A stretch of 64,000 nt of DNA from Marixanthomonas sp963974425 (GTDB lineage: Bacteria > Bacteroidota > Bacteroidia > Flavobacteriales > Flavobacteriaceae): NCBI RefSeq assembly GCF_963974425.1, contig NZ_CAXBCK010000010.1, forward strand, positions 1-64,000, given 5' to 3'. Position 1 is the first letter of the stretch; each line of letters starts with the position of its first letter. The position numbers and the translations under genes are program-made. The notes below the pieces were generated by a model. It worked only from the letters and a program-made list of their open reading frames with translations, searched no databases and had not been told where the DNA came from. This document shows positions 18,166 through 28,154 of this stretch, piece by piece.

Positions 18166-21000
18166 ATGGCAAAAAATGATGATTTTATTGAAGTTTTAGG
18201 GGCACGTGTTCATAATTTAAAGGACATAGATGTTAAAATTCCGAGGGATAAGTTGGTTGTCATTACTGGTTTATCTGGTAGCGGAAAATCTTCATTGGCT
18301 TTTGATACTATCTACGCAGAAGGTCAACGAAGATACATTGAAACATTCTCTGCCTACGCTCGCCAATTTTTAGGAAATTTAGAACGTCCAGATGTCGATA
18401 AAATTGATGGACTCTCTCCTGTTATTGCTATTGAACAAAAAACCACCAGTAAAAGCCCACGATCTACCGTAGGTACCATTACCGAAATTTATGATTTTCT
18501 TCGTTTGTTATATGCACGTGCCAGCGATGCGTATAGTTATAATACAGGCGAAAAAATGGTGAGTTATAGCGATGAGCAGATTAAAAATTTGATTATTGAA
18601 GAGTTTAATGGAAAAAAAATTAGCGTTCTAGCTCCAGTTATCCGCTCTAGAAAAGGTCACTACCGTGAACTTTTTGAGCAAATTGCCAAGCAAGGTTTTG
18701 TAAAAGTTAGAGTTGACGGCGAGGTGAAAGATATTGTAAAGGGAATGCGCACAGACCGCTATAAAACCCACGATATCGAGATTGTAATTGATCGCTTAAA
18801 AGTTTCAACTGCAACAGAAAACAGCAAACGTCTTAGCGAAACCATCAATACCGCAATGTATCACGGCGATGATGTGCTAATGGTTTTGGATAACGAGACC
18901 AATAAAGCTCGATTTTTTAGTCGTTCGTTAATGTGTCCTACTACTGGCATTTCGTACCCCAATCCCGAGCCGAATAACTTCTCATTCAATTCCCCGAAAG
19001 GAATGTGCCCAAATTGTAAAGGGCTAGGGACTTTATATGAAGTAAACCGCAATAAAATTGTTCCAGATGATAGCTTATCAATCAAGAAAGGAGCGTTGGC
19101 ACCACACGGCCCTCAAAAGAAAAATTGGGTGTTTAAACAACTTGAATTGATTGCACAGAAGTTTGATTTTGAATTAAGTGATCCATTCAGTAAAATTCCT
19201 GAAGAAGCGAAAGAAATGATTTTCCACGGTGGAAATTCAGCTTTTGAAGTAGACTCAAAAACTCTTGGGATTACCCGAAAATATAAAATAGATTTTGAAG
19301 GAGTCGCTACTTTTTTGCAAAATACTTTTGAAGCAAACGAATCTAGGTCGTTACAACGCTGGGCAAAAGAATATATGGATAAAGTACTTTGTCCAGAATG
19401 CGAAGGAAGCCGATTGCGAAAAGAGTCCCTATTTTTTAAAGTGAACGATAAAAACATAGCCGAGCTTGCTCATATGGATATTATAGAGCTGGCAAGCTGG
19501 TTTAAAAATATTGAAAAAGACTTAAGCGAAACACAGCTTAAAATCGGTTCTGAAATTATAAAAGAAGTACGAACACGTATCCAGTTTTTGGTCGATGTAG
19601 GACTAACCTATCTAGCGCTCGACAGAAGCTCAAAATCACTTTCCGGTGGGGAAGCCCAACGTATTAGGTTAGCTACGCAAATTGGGTCTCAATTAGTTGG
19701 TGTTCTTTATATCTTAGATGAACCAAGTATTGGTCTGCATCAACGCGATAATGAAAAACTAATTGAATCGTTGGTTTCTCTTCGAGATATTGGCAATTCG
19801 GTGCTCGTGGTGGAACACGACAAAGACATGATTGAAAGCGCCGATTATGTGATAGATATTGGTCCAGCGGCAGGGAAACATGGTGGTGAAATAGTTTCAG
19901 AAGGAACCCCTTCGGAAATATTAAAACATAAAACTCTCACAGCCGAATACCTAAGCGGTAGCAAGGAAATTGAAATCCCCAAGAAAAGACGGGAAGGAAA
20001 CGGAAAAACCTTAAAGCTTTCAGGAGCCACCGGAAACAACTTGAAAAATGTAACGGTCGAGTTTCCTTTAGGAACTATGATTGGAGTTACAGGCGTTTCA
20101 GGAAGTGGAAAATCTACGTTAATTAATGAAACCCTCTACCCTATTCTAAATGCCGAAATATACAATGGTGTTAAAAAACCCATGCCGTATAAAAAAATTG
20201 AAGGGTTAGAGCATCTTGACAAAGTGATTGATATTAACCAATCGCCCATTGGCCGTACGCCACGTTCCAACCCCGCGACATACACCGGTGTTTTTTCAGA
20301 AATACGGAGTTTATTCGCCAAAATCCCTGAATCTATGATCCGGGGTTATAAACCGGGACGTTTTAGCTTTAATGTTAAAGGCGGGCGTTGTGAAACCTGT
20401 AAAGGAGCTGGTTTAAAGGTTATTGAAATGAACTTTCTACCGGATGTGTATGTAGAATGCGAAACATGCCAAGGGAAACGCTTTAACCGTGAAACATTAG
20501 AGATTCGATATAAAGGAAACTCAATTTACGATGTGTTAAGTATGACCATTAATGAAGCATGTGAGTTTTTTGAGCATATCCCAAAAATTTACAGGAAACT
20601 TAAAACCATACAAGATGTTGGTTTAGGTTATATTACATTGGGACAACAATCTACAACCCTATCTGGTGGAGAGGCACAGCGTGTAAAACTTGCTACAGAA
20701 CTTTCAAAACGTGGCACAGGAAACACCTTTTACATCCTTGATGAGCCTACAACTGGTTTACATTTTGAAGACATTAGAGTATTAATGTTAGTATTAAACA
20801 AATTGGTAAAAAAGGGCAATACAGTACTCATCATAGAGCATAATCTAGATGTTATAAAAACGGTGGATTATATTATAGATATTGGTCCAGAAGGTGGAAA
20901 AAAAGGAGGAAAAGTAATTGCAAAAGGTACTCCCGAGGAAATTATTAAAAACAAAAAAAGCCATACGGCTCATTTTCTTAAAAAAGAATTACATTCGTGA
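18166..21000 (+). CDS. uvrA: Excinuclease ABC subunit A
   Basis: 944 residues from ATG 18166; a TTG at 18157 lies inside the promoter box and is rejected. UvrA scans DNA for damage and loads UvrB in nucleotide excision repair. It shows two ABC ATPase halves: Walker A GLSGSGKSS near the start and GVSGSGKST in the second half, with signatures SLSGGEAQRI and TLSGGEAQRV. The C-terminal zinc module has CETC...CETC. The first zinc module reads CPTT...CPNC, so one of the usual four cysteines is missing; I believe this is common in flavobacteria but cannot check. It is followed closely by the LOG gene. Confidence 0.96.
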   Translation: MAKNDDFIEVLGARVHNLKDIDVKIPRDKLVVITGLSGSGKSSLAFDTIYAEGQRRYIETFSAYARQFLGNLERPDVDKIDGLSPVIAIEQKTTSKSPRSTVGTITEIYDFLRLLYARASDAYSYNTGEKMVSYSDEQIKNLIIEEFNGKKISVLAPVIRSRKGHYRELFEQIAKQGFVKVRVDGEVKDIVKGMRTDRYKTHDIEIVIDRLKVSTATENSKRLSETINTAMYHGDDVLMVLDNETNKARFFSRSLMCPTTGISYPNPEPNNFSFNSPKGMCPNCKGLGTLYEVNRNKIVPDDSLSIKKGALAPHGPQKKNWVFKQLELIAQKFDFELSDPFSKIPEEAKEMIFHGGNSAFEVDSKTLGITRKYKIDFEGVATFLQNTFEANESRSLQRWAKEYMDKVLCPECEGSRLRKESLFFKVNDKNIAELAHMDIIELASWFKNIEKDLSETQLKIGSEIIKEVRTRIQFLVDVGLTYLALDRSSKSLSGGEAQRIRLATQIGSQLVGVLYILDEPSIGLHQRDNEKLIESLVSLRDIGNSVLVVEHDKDMIESADYVIDIGPAAGKHGGEIVSEGTPSEILKHKTLTAEYLSGSKEIEIPKKRREGNGKTLKLSGATGNNLKNVTVEFPLGTMIGVTGVSGSGKSTLINETLYPILNAEIYNGVKKPMPYKKIEGLEHLDKVIDINQSPIGRTPRSNPATYTGVFSEIRSLFAKIPESMIRGYKPGRFSFNVKGGRCETCKGAGLKVIEMNFLPDVYVECETCQGKRFNRETLEIRYKGNSIYDVLSMTINEACEFFEHIPKIYRKLKTIQDVGLGYITLGQQSTTLSGGEAQRVKLATELSKRGTGNTFYILDEPTTGLHFEDIRVLMLVLNKLVKKGNTVLIIEHNLDVIKTVDYIIDIGPEGGKKGGKVIAKGTPEEIIKNKKSHTAHFLKKELHS

Positions 21001-21091
21001 GCAAAAGCTGGTAATTGAATCATAAAATAGTTGTAAAAAAATTAATTCAAGCACCTATTTTACATTCAAAGAAAACTACAGATTATAAATT

Positions 21092-21781
21092 ATGAGAAAC
21101 GAACAAAAAAATAAAAACTGGAACTTAGTAAAAACCAATGACTCTTGGGCTATTTTCAAGATAATGGGTGAATTTGTAAATGGGTACGAAAAGCTCAGCA
21201 AAATTGGCCCTTGCGTTTCTATTTTTGGTTCGGCCCGTACTAAACCAGACCACGAATATTACAAACTAGCCGAACGCATCGCTGAAAAAATAACAAACAA
21301 TGGCTATGGCGTTATTACCGGTGGTGGACCAGGTATTATGGAAGCTGGTAATAAAGGTGCTCATTTGGCTGGAGGAACATCTGTAGGCCTAAATATCACA
21401 TTACCTTTTGAGCAACATGACAACCCCTATATTGATAGCGATAAAAGTATTGATTTTGATTACTTTTTTGTGCGTAAAGTAATGTTCGTTAAATATTCAC
21501 AAGGCTTCGTGGTTATGCCCGGTGGTTTTGGAACATTAGATGAATTTTTTGAAGCACTAACGCTTATACAAACGCATAAAATAGATAAATTCCCTATAAT
21601 TCTTGTAGGAACTAAGTTTTGGGGCGGATTATGGGATTGGGTAAAAGGAACCCTGCTAGAAGCTAATAATAATGTTAGTAAAGAAGACCTAGAATTGGTT
21701 CACATTGTTGACAATGAAGATGAAGTGCTCGATATACTAAATCAGTTTTATAATGAGTATAATCTAAGTCCTAACTTCTAA
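21092..21781 (+). CDS. LOG-family protein (TIGR00730 type nucleotide hydrolase)
   Basis: 229 residues with a Rossmann-like fold. The diagnostic motif PGGFGTLDE is at 143-151, after GGGPGIMEAGNKGA and RKVMFVKYSQGFV. The family hydrolyses nucleoside 5'-monophosphates to base and ribose-5-phosphate and is best known for releasing active cytokinins in plants and microbes; in most bacteria the physiological substrate is unclear. It is transcribed in the direction of uvrA with a 91-base gap. Confidence 0.9.
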   Translation: MRNEQKNKNWNLVKTNDSWAIFKIMGEFVNGYEKLSKIGPCVSIFGSARTKPDHEYYKLAERIAEKITNNGYGVITGGGPGIMEAGNKGAHLAGGTSVGLNITLPFEQHDNPYIDSDKSIDFDYFFVRKVMFVKYSQGFVVMPGGFGTLDEFFEALTLIQTHKIDKFPIILVGTKFWGGLWDWVKGTLLEANNNVSKEDLELVHIVDNEDEVLDILNQFYNEYNLSPNF

Positions 21782-21890
21782 AATATTCAAAATCAATATT
21801 CTTCCTCTATTTACGTTTTTCATCTGTTATTTAATGTAATACAACAAAGTCTTTTAGATTTTAAAAACACTATAACCTCATAAAAATTTC

Positions 21891-24704
21891 TTGAAAATAA
21901 AAAACTTCATAACCAGTATCTGTTTCTTGTTTGTGGTCAGTATGTCCGCTCAATATGATATATCTATTGATGCAGAATTAAAACCAGAAACTAAAAGCAT
22001 CCAAATAAACCAGCAAATAGTGTTTGAAAACAACTCAAACAAAGCTTGGAATGAAGTTTATTTAAACGATTGGGCCAATAGTTTTTCAAATAAAACCACT
22101 CCATTAGCAAAACGTTTTGCTGAAAACTATAATAGCTCTTTTCATTTTGAAAAAAAAGAAGACCGCGGAAGAACAGACCTTCATAGTATAACAGACAACA
22201 GCAATAATCCTGTTGTTTGGGATCGCAATAAAGCAGCAGATATCATTAAAATTACACCCCAAAACCCAATAATGCCTGGGGAAACGTATACCGTTAATTT
22301 AATGTACTCTGTAAAGTTGCCAAATACCAAATTTACTCGATTTGGAGTAACTGCTAATAACAATTATAAACTTAAATATTGGTACATCTCTCCTGCGGTT
22401 TTTGATGGAGACTGGCAAGTATATAGTAATAAAAATACGGATGACCTCTTTTTAACGCCTTCCTCTTTTTCAATAAACTTTAAAATACCTCAAGAATATA
22501 CACTCACTTCAGACTTCAATATAGTTTCTGAAACGATATCTGAAAATCAAAAAACCGTTTTATTACAAGGCAAGCAACGAAATCAAGCTACAATTTATAT
22601 TGAAAAACAAAACTCCTTTGAGACTATTGAAACCGATAAACTTACCCTTGTTACCAACTTAAAAGATGAAAAGGTTTCTCCGCAAATTACTGCTCTTTCA
22701 ATTGATAGAATAGTTCATTTTTTAGATAACAATCTTGGTGAGTATCCATTTAAAAAAATGGTTATTAGTGAAGTTGAATATCGTAACAGCCCTGTATATG
22801 GCTTAAATCAACTTCCTGATTTCATCAGCCCCTTCCCTGCTGGTTTTGAGTATGATATGGAGCAACTTAAATCCATAACAAGAAAATATATAGAATCTTC
22901 TCTTTCACTCAACCCACGTAAAGACAGTTGGTTAATTGGTGCGTTACAAATCCATTTAATGATGGAATATGTAGACACCTATTACCCTAAAATGAAAATT
23001 TTAGGTAGCTTAAGTAATTTTTGGGTAATTCGTTGGGCGCATGCAGCTGATTTAGAGTTTAACGATCAATATCCATTGTTATACCAAAATGTCGCACGAA
23101 ACAACTTACAGCAAGCCTTAACAACTTCTCGCGATTCGCTATTAAAATTCAATAAAAACATTGCAAACGACTATTATGGTGGGTATGGATTAAGATACCT
23201 CTCCGATTATCTAGGAAAAGAAACGGTTTCAGAAAGTATTAAAGAGTTTTATTCTGAAAATAAATTAAAACCAATTAAGCCAGTTGCTTTTCAAGAAGCG
23301 TTTCAGAAAAACACAAATTTACCCATCAATTGGTTCTTTACAGATTATATAGATTCTCGTACTACTATTGATTTCAGAATAAAAAAAGTTGAAAAATTAG
23401 AAGATTCGCTTAAAGTAACTGTTAAGAATACTCGTAAAAACAGCATGCCGGTTTCCCTTTACGGAATTAACAAAGACAGTGTTCTATTTAAAAAGTGGCT
23501 TTTGCCAATTGATAGCACCGCAACGGTTACTGTACCTAAAAAAAATGTAAGAAAACTTGTTTTAAATTTCGAAAAAACCATTCCAGAATACAATCAACGT
23601 AATAATTACAAAGCTGTAAAGGGGTTGTTAAACAGACCGTTTCAGTTTAGGTTGTTTCAAGATGTTGGTGACTCTCGTTACAATCAGGTGTTTTTTATGC
23701 CTGAATTTCAATACAACTTATACGACGGCTTTGTAGTAGGGCCAAAAGTGTATAATAAAACCGTATTAGCTAAAGGGTTTCATTATAAGTTAACACCACA
23801 AATTGGGCTTAAATCTAATACCATAATCGGGAGCGGGTCTCTTGTTTACACTCAAAATTTAGATAAAGAATCGCTATATTCTATGCGATATGGTTTTTCT
23901 GGAAGTTATTTCTCGTATGACCGAGATTTGTTTTATAGACGCTATACACCGTTTATGACCTTTGCTTTCCGCAACAAGGATTTGCGTGACAATGAAAAGC
24001 AGTTTATCAACCTTAGAAGTGTAAATGTAATCCGGGATGAAAATCCAAACGATCCTGAACAAGAACCAAATTATAGTGTTTTTAACCTTCAGTACGTATA
24101 CTCGAATCCCAACTTGATTAACTATTTTAAAGGGTCGGTCGATTATGAAATCTCATCAAAATTCAGTAAAATATCTACCACGTTTGAGTACCGGAAACTG
24201 TTTTTAAACAACCGCCAATTAAACGTTCGTTTTTTCGCGGGTGCCTTCCTTTTCAATGATACCAGAGAAAATGAAGACTTTTTCAGTTTCGCATTAGATA
24301 GACCTACTGATTACCTTTTTGATTACAATTACTACGGAAGAAGTGAAGAAAGCGGTCTTTTTAGTCAGCAATTAATTGTTGCTGAAGGCGGATTTAAATC
24401 TCAACTTAAACCAAAATTTGCCAATAGTTGGATAACTACGTTAAATGCAAGTACCAATATATGGAAATGGGTTTATGCATATGGAGATGCAGGCTTAATT
24501 CATAATACAGACCGAGGCACGCAAGCGGTGTTCGATACCGGAATTCGTTTAAGTTTGGTTGCAGATTATTTTGAGCTTTACTTCCCGCTGTATTCTAATT
24601 TAGGTTGGGAACCCGGACTCGAAAATTACGATCAACGCATTCGCTTCATTGTAACACTTGACCTAAGAACATTATTGGGCTTATTTACCCGAAAATGGTA
24701 CTAA
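21891..24704 (+). CDS. M1-peptidase-like protein without zinc site, fused to an outer-membrane barrel
   Basis: 937 residues; the start is a TTG (21891), as no ATG lies before the signal peptide (ending SMSAQ). Residues ~20-530 follow the M1 aminopeptidase layout: N-terminal beta domain, catalytic-like domain, and the helical tail with YGGYGLRYLSDYLG and NWFFTDYID. Where M1 enzymes have HExxH and WLNEGFA, this protein reads KSITRKYIE and WLIGALQIHL, so the zinc ligands are absent. Residues ~570-937 are alternating strands (NLYDGFVVGPKVYNK, FRLFQDVGDSRYNQ) ending in LDLRTLLGLFTRKWY, which looks like an outer-membrane barrel. Function unknown; possibly a surface binding or assembly factor. Confidence 0.75.
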   Translation: MKIKNFITSICFLFVVSMSAQYDISIDAELKPETKSIQINQQIVFENNSNKAWNEVYLNDWANSFSNKTTPLAKRFAENYNSSFHFEKKEDRGRTDLHSITDNSNNPVVWDRNKAADIIKITPQNPIMPGETYTVNLMYSVKLPNTKFTRFGVTANNNYKLKYWYISPAVFDGDWQVYSNKNTDDLFLTPSSFSINFKIPQEYTLTSDFNIVSETISENQKTVLLQGKQRNQATIYIEKQNSFETIETDKLTLVTNLKDEKVSPQITALSIDRIVHFLDNNLGEYPFKKMVISEVEYRNSPVYGLNQLPDFISPFPAGFEYDMEQLKSITRKYIESSLSLNPRKDSWLIGALQIHLMMEYVDTYYPKMKILGSLSNFWVIRWAHAADLEFNDQYPLLYQNVARNNLQQALTTSRDSLLKFNKNIANDYYGGYGLRYLSDYLGKETVSESIKEFYSENKLKPIKPVAFQEAFQKNTNLPINWFFTDYIDSRTTIDFRIKKVEKLEDSLKVTVKNTRKNSMPVSLYGINKDSVLFKKWLLPIDSTATVTVPKKNVRKLVLNFEKTIPEYNQRNNYKAVKGLLNRPFQFRLFQDVGDSRYNQVFFMPEFQYNLYDGFVVGPKVYNKTVLAKGFHYKLTPQIGLKSNTIIGSGSLVYTQNLDKESLYSMRYGFSGSYFSYDRDLFYRRYTPFMTFAFRNKDLRDNEKQFINLRSVNVIRDENPNDPEQEPNYSVFNLQYVYSNPNLINYFKGSVDYEISSKFSKISTTFEYRKLFLNNRQLNVRFFAGAFLFNDTRENEDFFSFALDRPTDYLFDYNYYGRSEESGLFSQQLIVAEGGFKSQLKPKFANSWITTLNASTNIWKWVYAYGDAGLIHNTDRGTQAVFDTGIRLSLVADYFELYFPLYSNLGWEPGLENYDQRIRFIVTLDLRTLLGLFTRKWY

Positions 24705-24827
24705 AAAGACATCTTTTTAGAAAAAATTATTTTAACCTTTTATAGTAAATTCGTTAAAATAACACTTCAAATTAATAAATTCATAATTTTTAGTATTCAT
24801 TACTAACAATCTAACAACAAACAAGCA

Positions 24828-24858
24828 TTGCAAAATTCGGTGGTTTTCGCTACTTTTG
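24828..24858 (+). promoter_or_regulatory. Promoter of the E1 dehydrogenase gene
   Basis: TTG (24828-24830) and TACTTTTG (24851-24858) with a 20-base spacer match the Bacteroidota -33/-7 pattern, 18 bases before ATG 24877. Confidence 0.6.
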
Positions 24859-24876
24859 TAACTCAAAATTTAGACT

Positions 24877-27291
24877 ATGCAAACAGAGCCAAAAACCAAT
24901 AGTGACCTTTCCTTCGAAGATTTTAAAACTGAAGTGCTTACTGATTATAAACTCGCTGTAACTAGCCGCGAATGCAGCCTTTTAGGTCGTCGTGAAGTTT
25001 TAACTGGAAAGGCAAAATTCGGAATCTTTGGTGATGGTAAAGAAGTACCACAGTTGGCTTGGGCCAAAGCATTTAAAAATGGCGATTGGCGAAGCGGTTA
25101 CTATCGTGACCAAACATTTATGATGGCGATTGGTCAATTAACCATTCAACAATTTTTTGCAGGCCTGTATGGTCATTCAGATCTTGATGCAGACCCAATG
25201 AGCGCTGGACGCCAAATGGGTGGTCATTTTGCAACGCATAGTTTAAACAAAGACGGAAGTTGGAAAAGCTTAACCGCTCAAAAAAATAGTAGTGCCGATA
25301 TTTCTCCTACAGCAGGTCAAATGCCACGTTTATTAGGATTAGCACAAGCTTCAAAAATTTTCAGAAACGTTAAGGGCATTAAAGATAAAACCAATTTCTC
25401 TATCAACGGAAATGAAGTTGCTTGGGGTACCATTGGTAACGCTAGTACGAGTGAAGGCCTGTTTTGGGAAACTATCAATGCCGCGGGTGTATTGCAAGTA
25501 CCTATGGTTGTTAATGTTTGGGATGATGAATACGGAATTTCGGTTCACGCAAAACACCAAACTACTAAAGAGAATATTTCTGAAATATTAAAAGGATTTC
25601 AACGTACCGAAAATGAAGAAGGTTACGAAATTATCCGTGTGAAAGGATGGAGCTATCCAGAATTAATAGAAGCATATCAAAAAGCAAGTAAAATAGCTCG
25701 TGAAGAGCACGTCCCTGTTTTAATTCACGTGCAAGAATTGACTCAACCACAAGGTCACAGTACTAGTGGTAGTCACGAACGGTATAAAAGCAAAGAACGT
25801 TTAGAGTGGGAAGCCGAGCACGACTGTAATGTACAGATGCGTAAGTGGATGATTGAAAATGATATCGCTACAGACGAAGAGCTTTCTGAAATAGAAAAAG
25901 TAATCAAAAAAGAAGTTCGTGATGGTAAAAAAGCAGCGTTAAAAGCCTTTTTAGCACCACAAAAGAAAGAACAAAAAGAAGCGGTAACACTTTTAGGTAA
26001 CTTAGCCGAAAGCAGCCAGAATAAAAACTTCATTGAAAAAATAAAGAACGATTTAGCTTCTGATACAGAACCACTTCGTAAAACAATATTAGGTGCTGCG
26101 AGAAAATCACTTCGATATGTTACTACTGAAGATTCTTCAGAAAAAAGACAACTAATCGATTGGATTGAGAACTACTACGAGTTAATTCAGCCAAAATACA
26201 GCGCTCATTTATATTCTGAAGCAGAAGAGAATGCAAAAACAATTTCCGAAGTAAAACCAGATTATAATGATGACGCAAAAGATGTTGATGGTCGTGTGGT
26301 ACTTCGTGATAATTTTGATGCTATTTTCAGTAAGCATCCAGACACGCTAATTTTTGGTGAAGATAGTGGTGAAATTGGTGATGTAAATCAAGGTTTGGAA
26401 GGCATGCAAGAAAAATATGGAGCATTACGAGTTGCCGACGTAGGTATTCGTGAAGCGACTATTTTAGGACAAGGTATCGGGATGGCTATGAGGGGCCTCC
26501 GCCCTATCGCCGAAATCCAGTATTTAGATTATGTGCTGTACTGTCTGCAAATTATGAGTGATGACTTGGTAACACTTCGTTACCGAACGAACGGTACGCA
26601 AAAAGCACCGTTAATTGTTCGTACAAGAGGACACCGTCTTGAAGGTATTTGGCACAGTGGTTCGCAAATGGGTGGGTTAATTCATCTTTTGCGTGGTATG
26701 TATATTTTAGTTCCTAGAAATATGACTAAAGCTGCCGGTTTTTACAATACGTTGTTAGAAACTGACGAACCTGCTTTAATTGTCGAATGTTTAAACGGCT
26801 ACCGATTAAAAGAAAAGATGCCTAATAATTTGGGTGAATTCCGCACACCAATTGGTGTAGTTGAAACCATAAAAGAAGGTGAAGATATCACGCTGGTTTC
26901 CTACGGAAGTACACTTCGCGTTGTTGAAGAAGCTGCTAAAGAATTACAGCAAGTGGGTATTAATGCTGAAATTATCGATGTACAATCCTTACTTCCGCTC
27001 GATCTTAATGAGGATATGGTAAAAAGTGTCGCCAAAACCAATAGATTATTAGTGGTAGATGAAGATGTACCGGGAGGTGCTGCTGCATATATTTTAAATA
27101 CTATTGTAGAAAAGCAGAATGGATATCGCCATTTAGATAGCAAACCACAAACGTTGACTGCAAAAGCGCACCGTCCAGCGTATGGAACCGATGGTGATTA
27201 TTTTACAAAACCATCTGTAGAAGATATTTTTGAAAAGGTATATGCCATTATTCACGAAGCAAACCCAGAAGACTTTCCAAAGTTAAGATAG
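24877..27291 (+). CDS. 2-oxoacid dehydrogenase E1, fused alpha and beta subunits
   Basis: 804 residues, an alpha-beta fusion common in Bacteroidota. The N-terminal half has the E1-alpha pattern: SGYYRDQTFMMAIGQ, the ThDP-binding stretch with NASTSEGLFWETINAA, and WDDEYGIS. The C-terminal half, from about 465, has the E1-beta pattern: FGEDSGEIGDVNQG, RVADVGIREATILGQGIGMA and VVDEDVPGGAAAY. It decarboxylates a 2-oxoacid and passes the acyl group to the lipoyl E2 subunit. The substrate cannot be fixed from sequence; branched-chain oxoacids or pyruvate are the likely options. No E2 or E3 gene is adjacent. It has its own promoter. Confidence 0.9.
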   Translation: MQTEPKTNSDLSFEDFKTEVLTDYKLAVTSRECSLLGRREVLTGKAKFGIFGDGKEVPQLAWAKAFKNGDWRSGYYRDQTFMMAIGQLTIQQFFAGLYGHSDLDADPMSAGRQMGGHFATHSLNKDGSWKSLTAQKNSSADISPTAGQMPRLLGLAQASKIFRNVKGIKDKTNFSINGNEVAWGTIGNASTSEGLFWETINAAGVLQVPMVVNVWDDEYGISVHAKHQTTKENISEILKGFQRTENEEGYEIIRVKGWSYPELIEAYQKASKIAREEHVPVLIHVQELTQPQGHSTSGSHERYKSKERLEWEAEHDCNVQMRKWMIENDIATDEELSEIEKVIKKEVRDGKKAALKAFLAPQKKEQKEAVTLLGNLAESSQNKNFIEKIKNDLASDTEPLRKTILGAARKSLRYVTTEDSSEKRQLIDWIENYYELIQPKYSAHLYSEAEENAKTISEVKPDYNDDAKDVDGRVVLRDNFDAIFSKHPDTLIFGEDSGEIGDVNQGLEGMQEKYGALRVADVGIREATILGQGIGMAMRGLRPIAEIQYLDYVLYCLQIMSDDLVTLRYRTNGTQKAPLIVRTRGHRLEGIWHSGSQMGGLIHLLRGMYILVPRNMTKAAGFYNTLLETDEPALIVECLNGYRLKEKMPNNLGEFRTPIGVVETIKEGEDITLVSYGSTLRVVEEAAKELQQVGINAEIIDVQSLLPLDLNEDMVKSVAKTNRLLVVDEDVPGGAAAYILNTIVEKQNGYRHLDSKPQTLTAKAHRPAYGTDGDYFTKPSVEDIFEKVYAIIHEANPEDFPKLR

Positions 27292-27357
27292 TCATAAAGC
27301 ACTGTTTTTCTAGCTGTTATATTTGTATCTTTTATTGAATTTATAAAGATAACGACT

Positions 27358-27882
27358 ATGAAAAACAGTACTTTACTAATTTTAGCATTACTTCTCATTC
27401 CTTTATTTACGAACGCCCAAGATGCCAATTTGGATCAACCAACTATTGCAGAATCTGATGTTCCACAAGAAGTTTTGACCAATCAAGATACATTATTTCC
27501 TAGTGGATTTATCTCTGAATGGCAGCTTCAAAAGGAATTTAATAACACTGATTCTACTGCTATACGATATATTTCAAAATTCGAAGAAAACGGAAGCTCT
27601 GGTTCTTCAGCTTCTTATCTTCCAGACGGTACCTTGATATTTCATTCAAAATATATGCAAGCAGATAATATTCCTGAAACAGTCCGGTTGAAACTTCAAT
27701 TTGATTACAAAGATTTTGAAGCAGATTATGCCGATTTTATTACGGTTTATATTCAGAAAAGAGAAATTTATCGTATTCACCTCAGAAAAGATACGAGAGT
27801 TCAACATGCTTTTTACGATATAAATGGAAATCAAATTCCAGAAGAAGCACTCCCAATTGAAATAATTTTATTTGACCGCTAG
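27358..27882 (+). CDS. Small secreted protein, function unknown
   Basis: 174 residues with a clear signal peptide (MKNSTLLILALLLIPLFTNAQ). The mature part is acidic, with no cysteine, no repeated motif and no family I recognise. It follows the E1 gene by 66 bases in the same direction and might be its neighbour in transcription. The next 128 bases are very AT-rich and lead into the asnB leader. Confidence 0.7.
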   Translation: MKNSTLLILALLLIPLFTNAQDANLDQPTIAESDVPQEVLTNQDTLFPSGFISEWQLQKEFNNTDSTAIRYISKFEENGSSGSSASYLPDGTLIFHSKYMQADNIPETVRLKLQFDYKDFEADYADFITVYIQKREIYRIHLRKDTRVQHAFYDINGNQIPEEALPIEIILFDR

Positions 27883-28010
27883 ACCTTTACTTTAAAGCAT
27901 TTAAAAGCTATTTTTACTAAAAAAAATTAAAAATTTTACAAATAAAATTTGGAATCCTCATTTTTTTTAATGAATATTTACAAATAATCATAAAAGACAA
28001 AACAAGTAGT

Positions 28011-28061
28011 ATGTTACTTTTCAACTTAAATAACAACAATAATAATAACCCGTTGCCGTAG
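28011..28061 (+). CDS. asnB leader peptide with asparagine-codon run
   Basis: An ATG-initiated 16-codon frame ending in TAG, translating to MLLFNLNNNNNNNPLP. Eight of the 16 codons are Asn, seven of them consecutive (28029-28049). It lies 93 bases before asnB, the gene for asparagine synthase, and is directly followed by an antiterminator/terminator pair. This is the layout of a ribosome-mediated attenuator: low charged tRNA-Asn stalls the ribosome in the Asn run and allows read-through into asnB. There is no Shine-Dalgarno, which is normal for this phylum. It is too short for ordinary gene calling. Confidence 0.8.
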   Translation: MLLFNLNNNNNNNPLP

Positions 28062-28065
28062 CAAA

Positions 28066-28095
28066 AACTTGTCGCGATATATAGCCCGTCAGGTT
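28066..28095 (+). promoter_or_regulatory. Antiterminator of the asnB attenuator
   Basis: AACTTGTCGCG (28066-28076) can pair with CCCGTCAGGTT (28085-28095), nine of eleven positions with one G-U, across an 8-base loop. The second segment is the 5' arm of the terminator, so the two folds exclude each other. A ribosome at the leader stop codon would cover the first segment; a ribosome stalled in the Asn run would not. Confidence 0.65.
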
Positions 28096-28117
28096 TTTTA
28101 ACTTGACGGGTTTTTTT
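28085..28117 (+). terminator. Intrinsic terminator inside the asnB leader
   Basis: Eleven-base stem CCCGTCAGGTT/AACTTGACGGG (one G-U pair), 4-base loop and seven T. It ends 37 bases before the asnB start codon, so it can stop transcription before the gene. Confidence 0.9.
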
Positions 28118-28154
28118 GTGTTTTAAAACTACTAACCAATAAAATATAGAAATT

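Noticed and set aside
28029..28049. AAT/AAC run as a simple microsatellite
   Set aside because: It sits in frame between an ATG and a stop, mixes AAT and AAC codons and is followed by a matched antiterminator/terminator pair before asnB.
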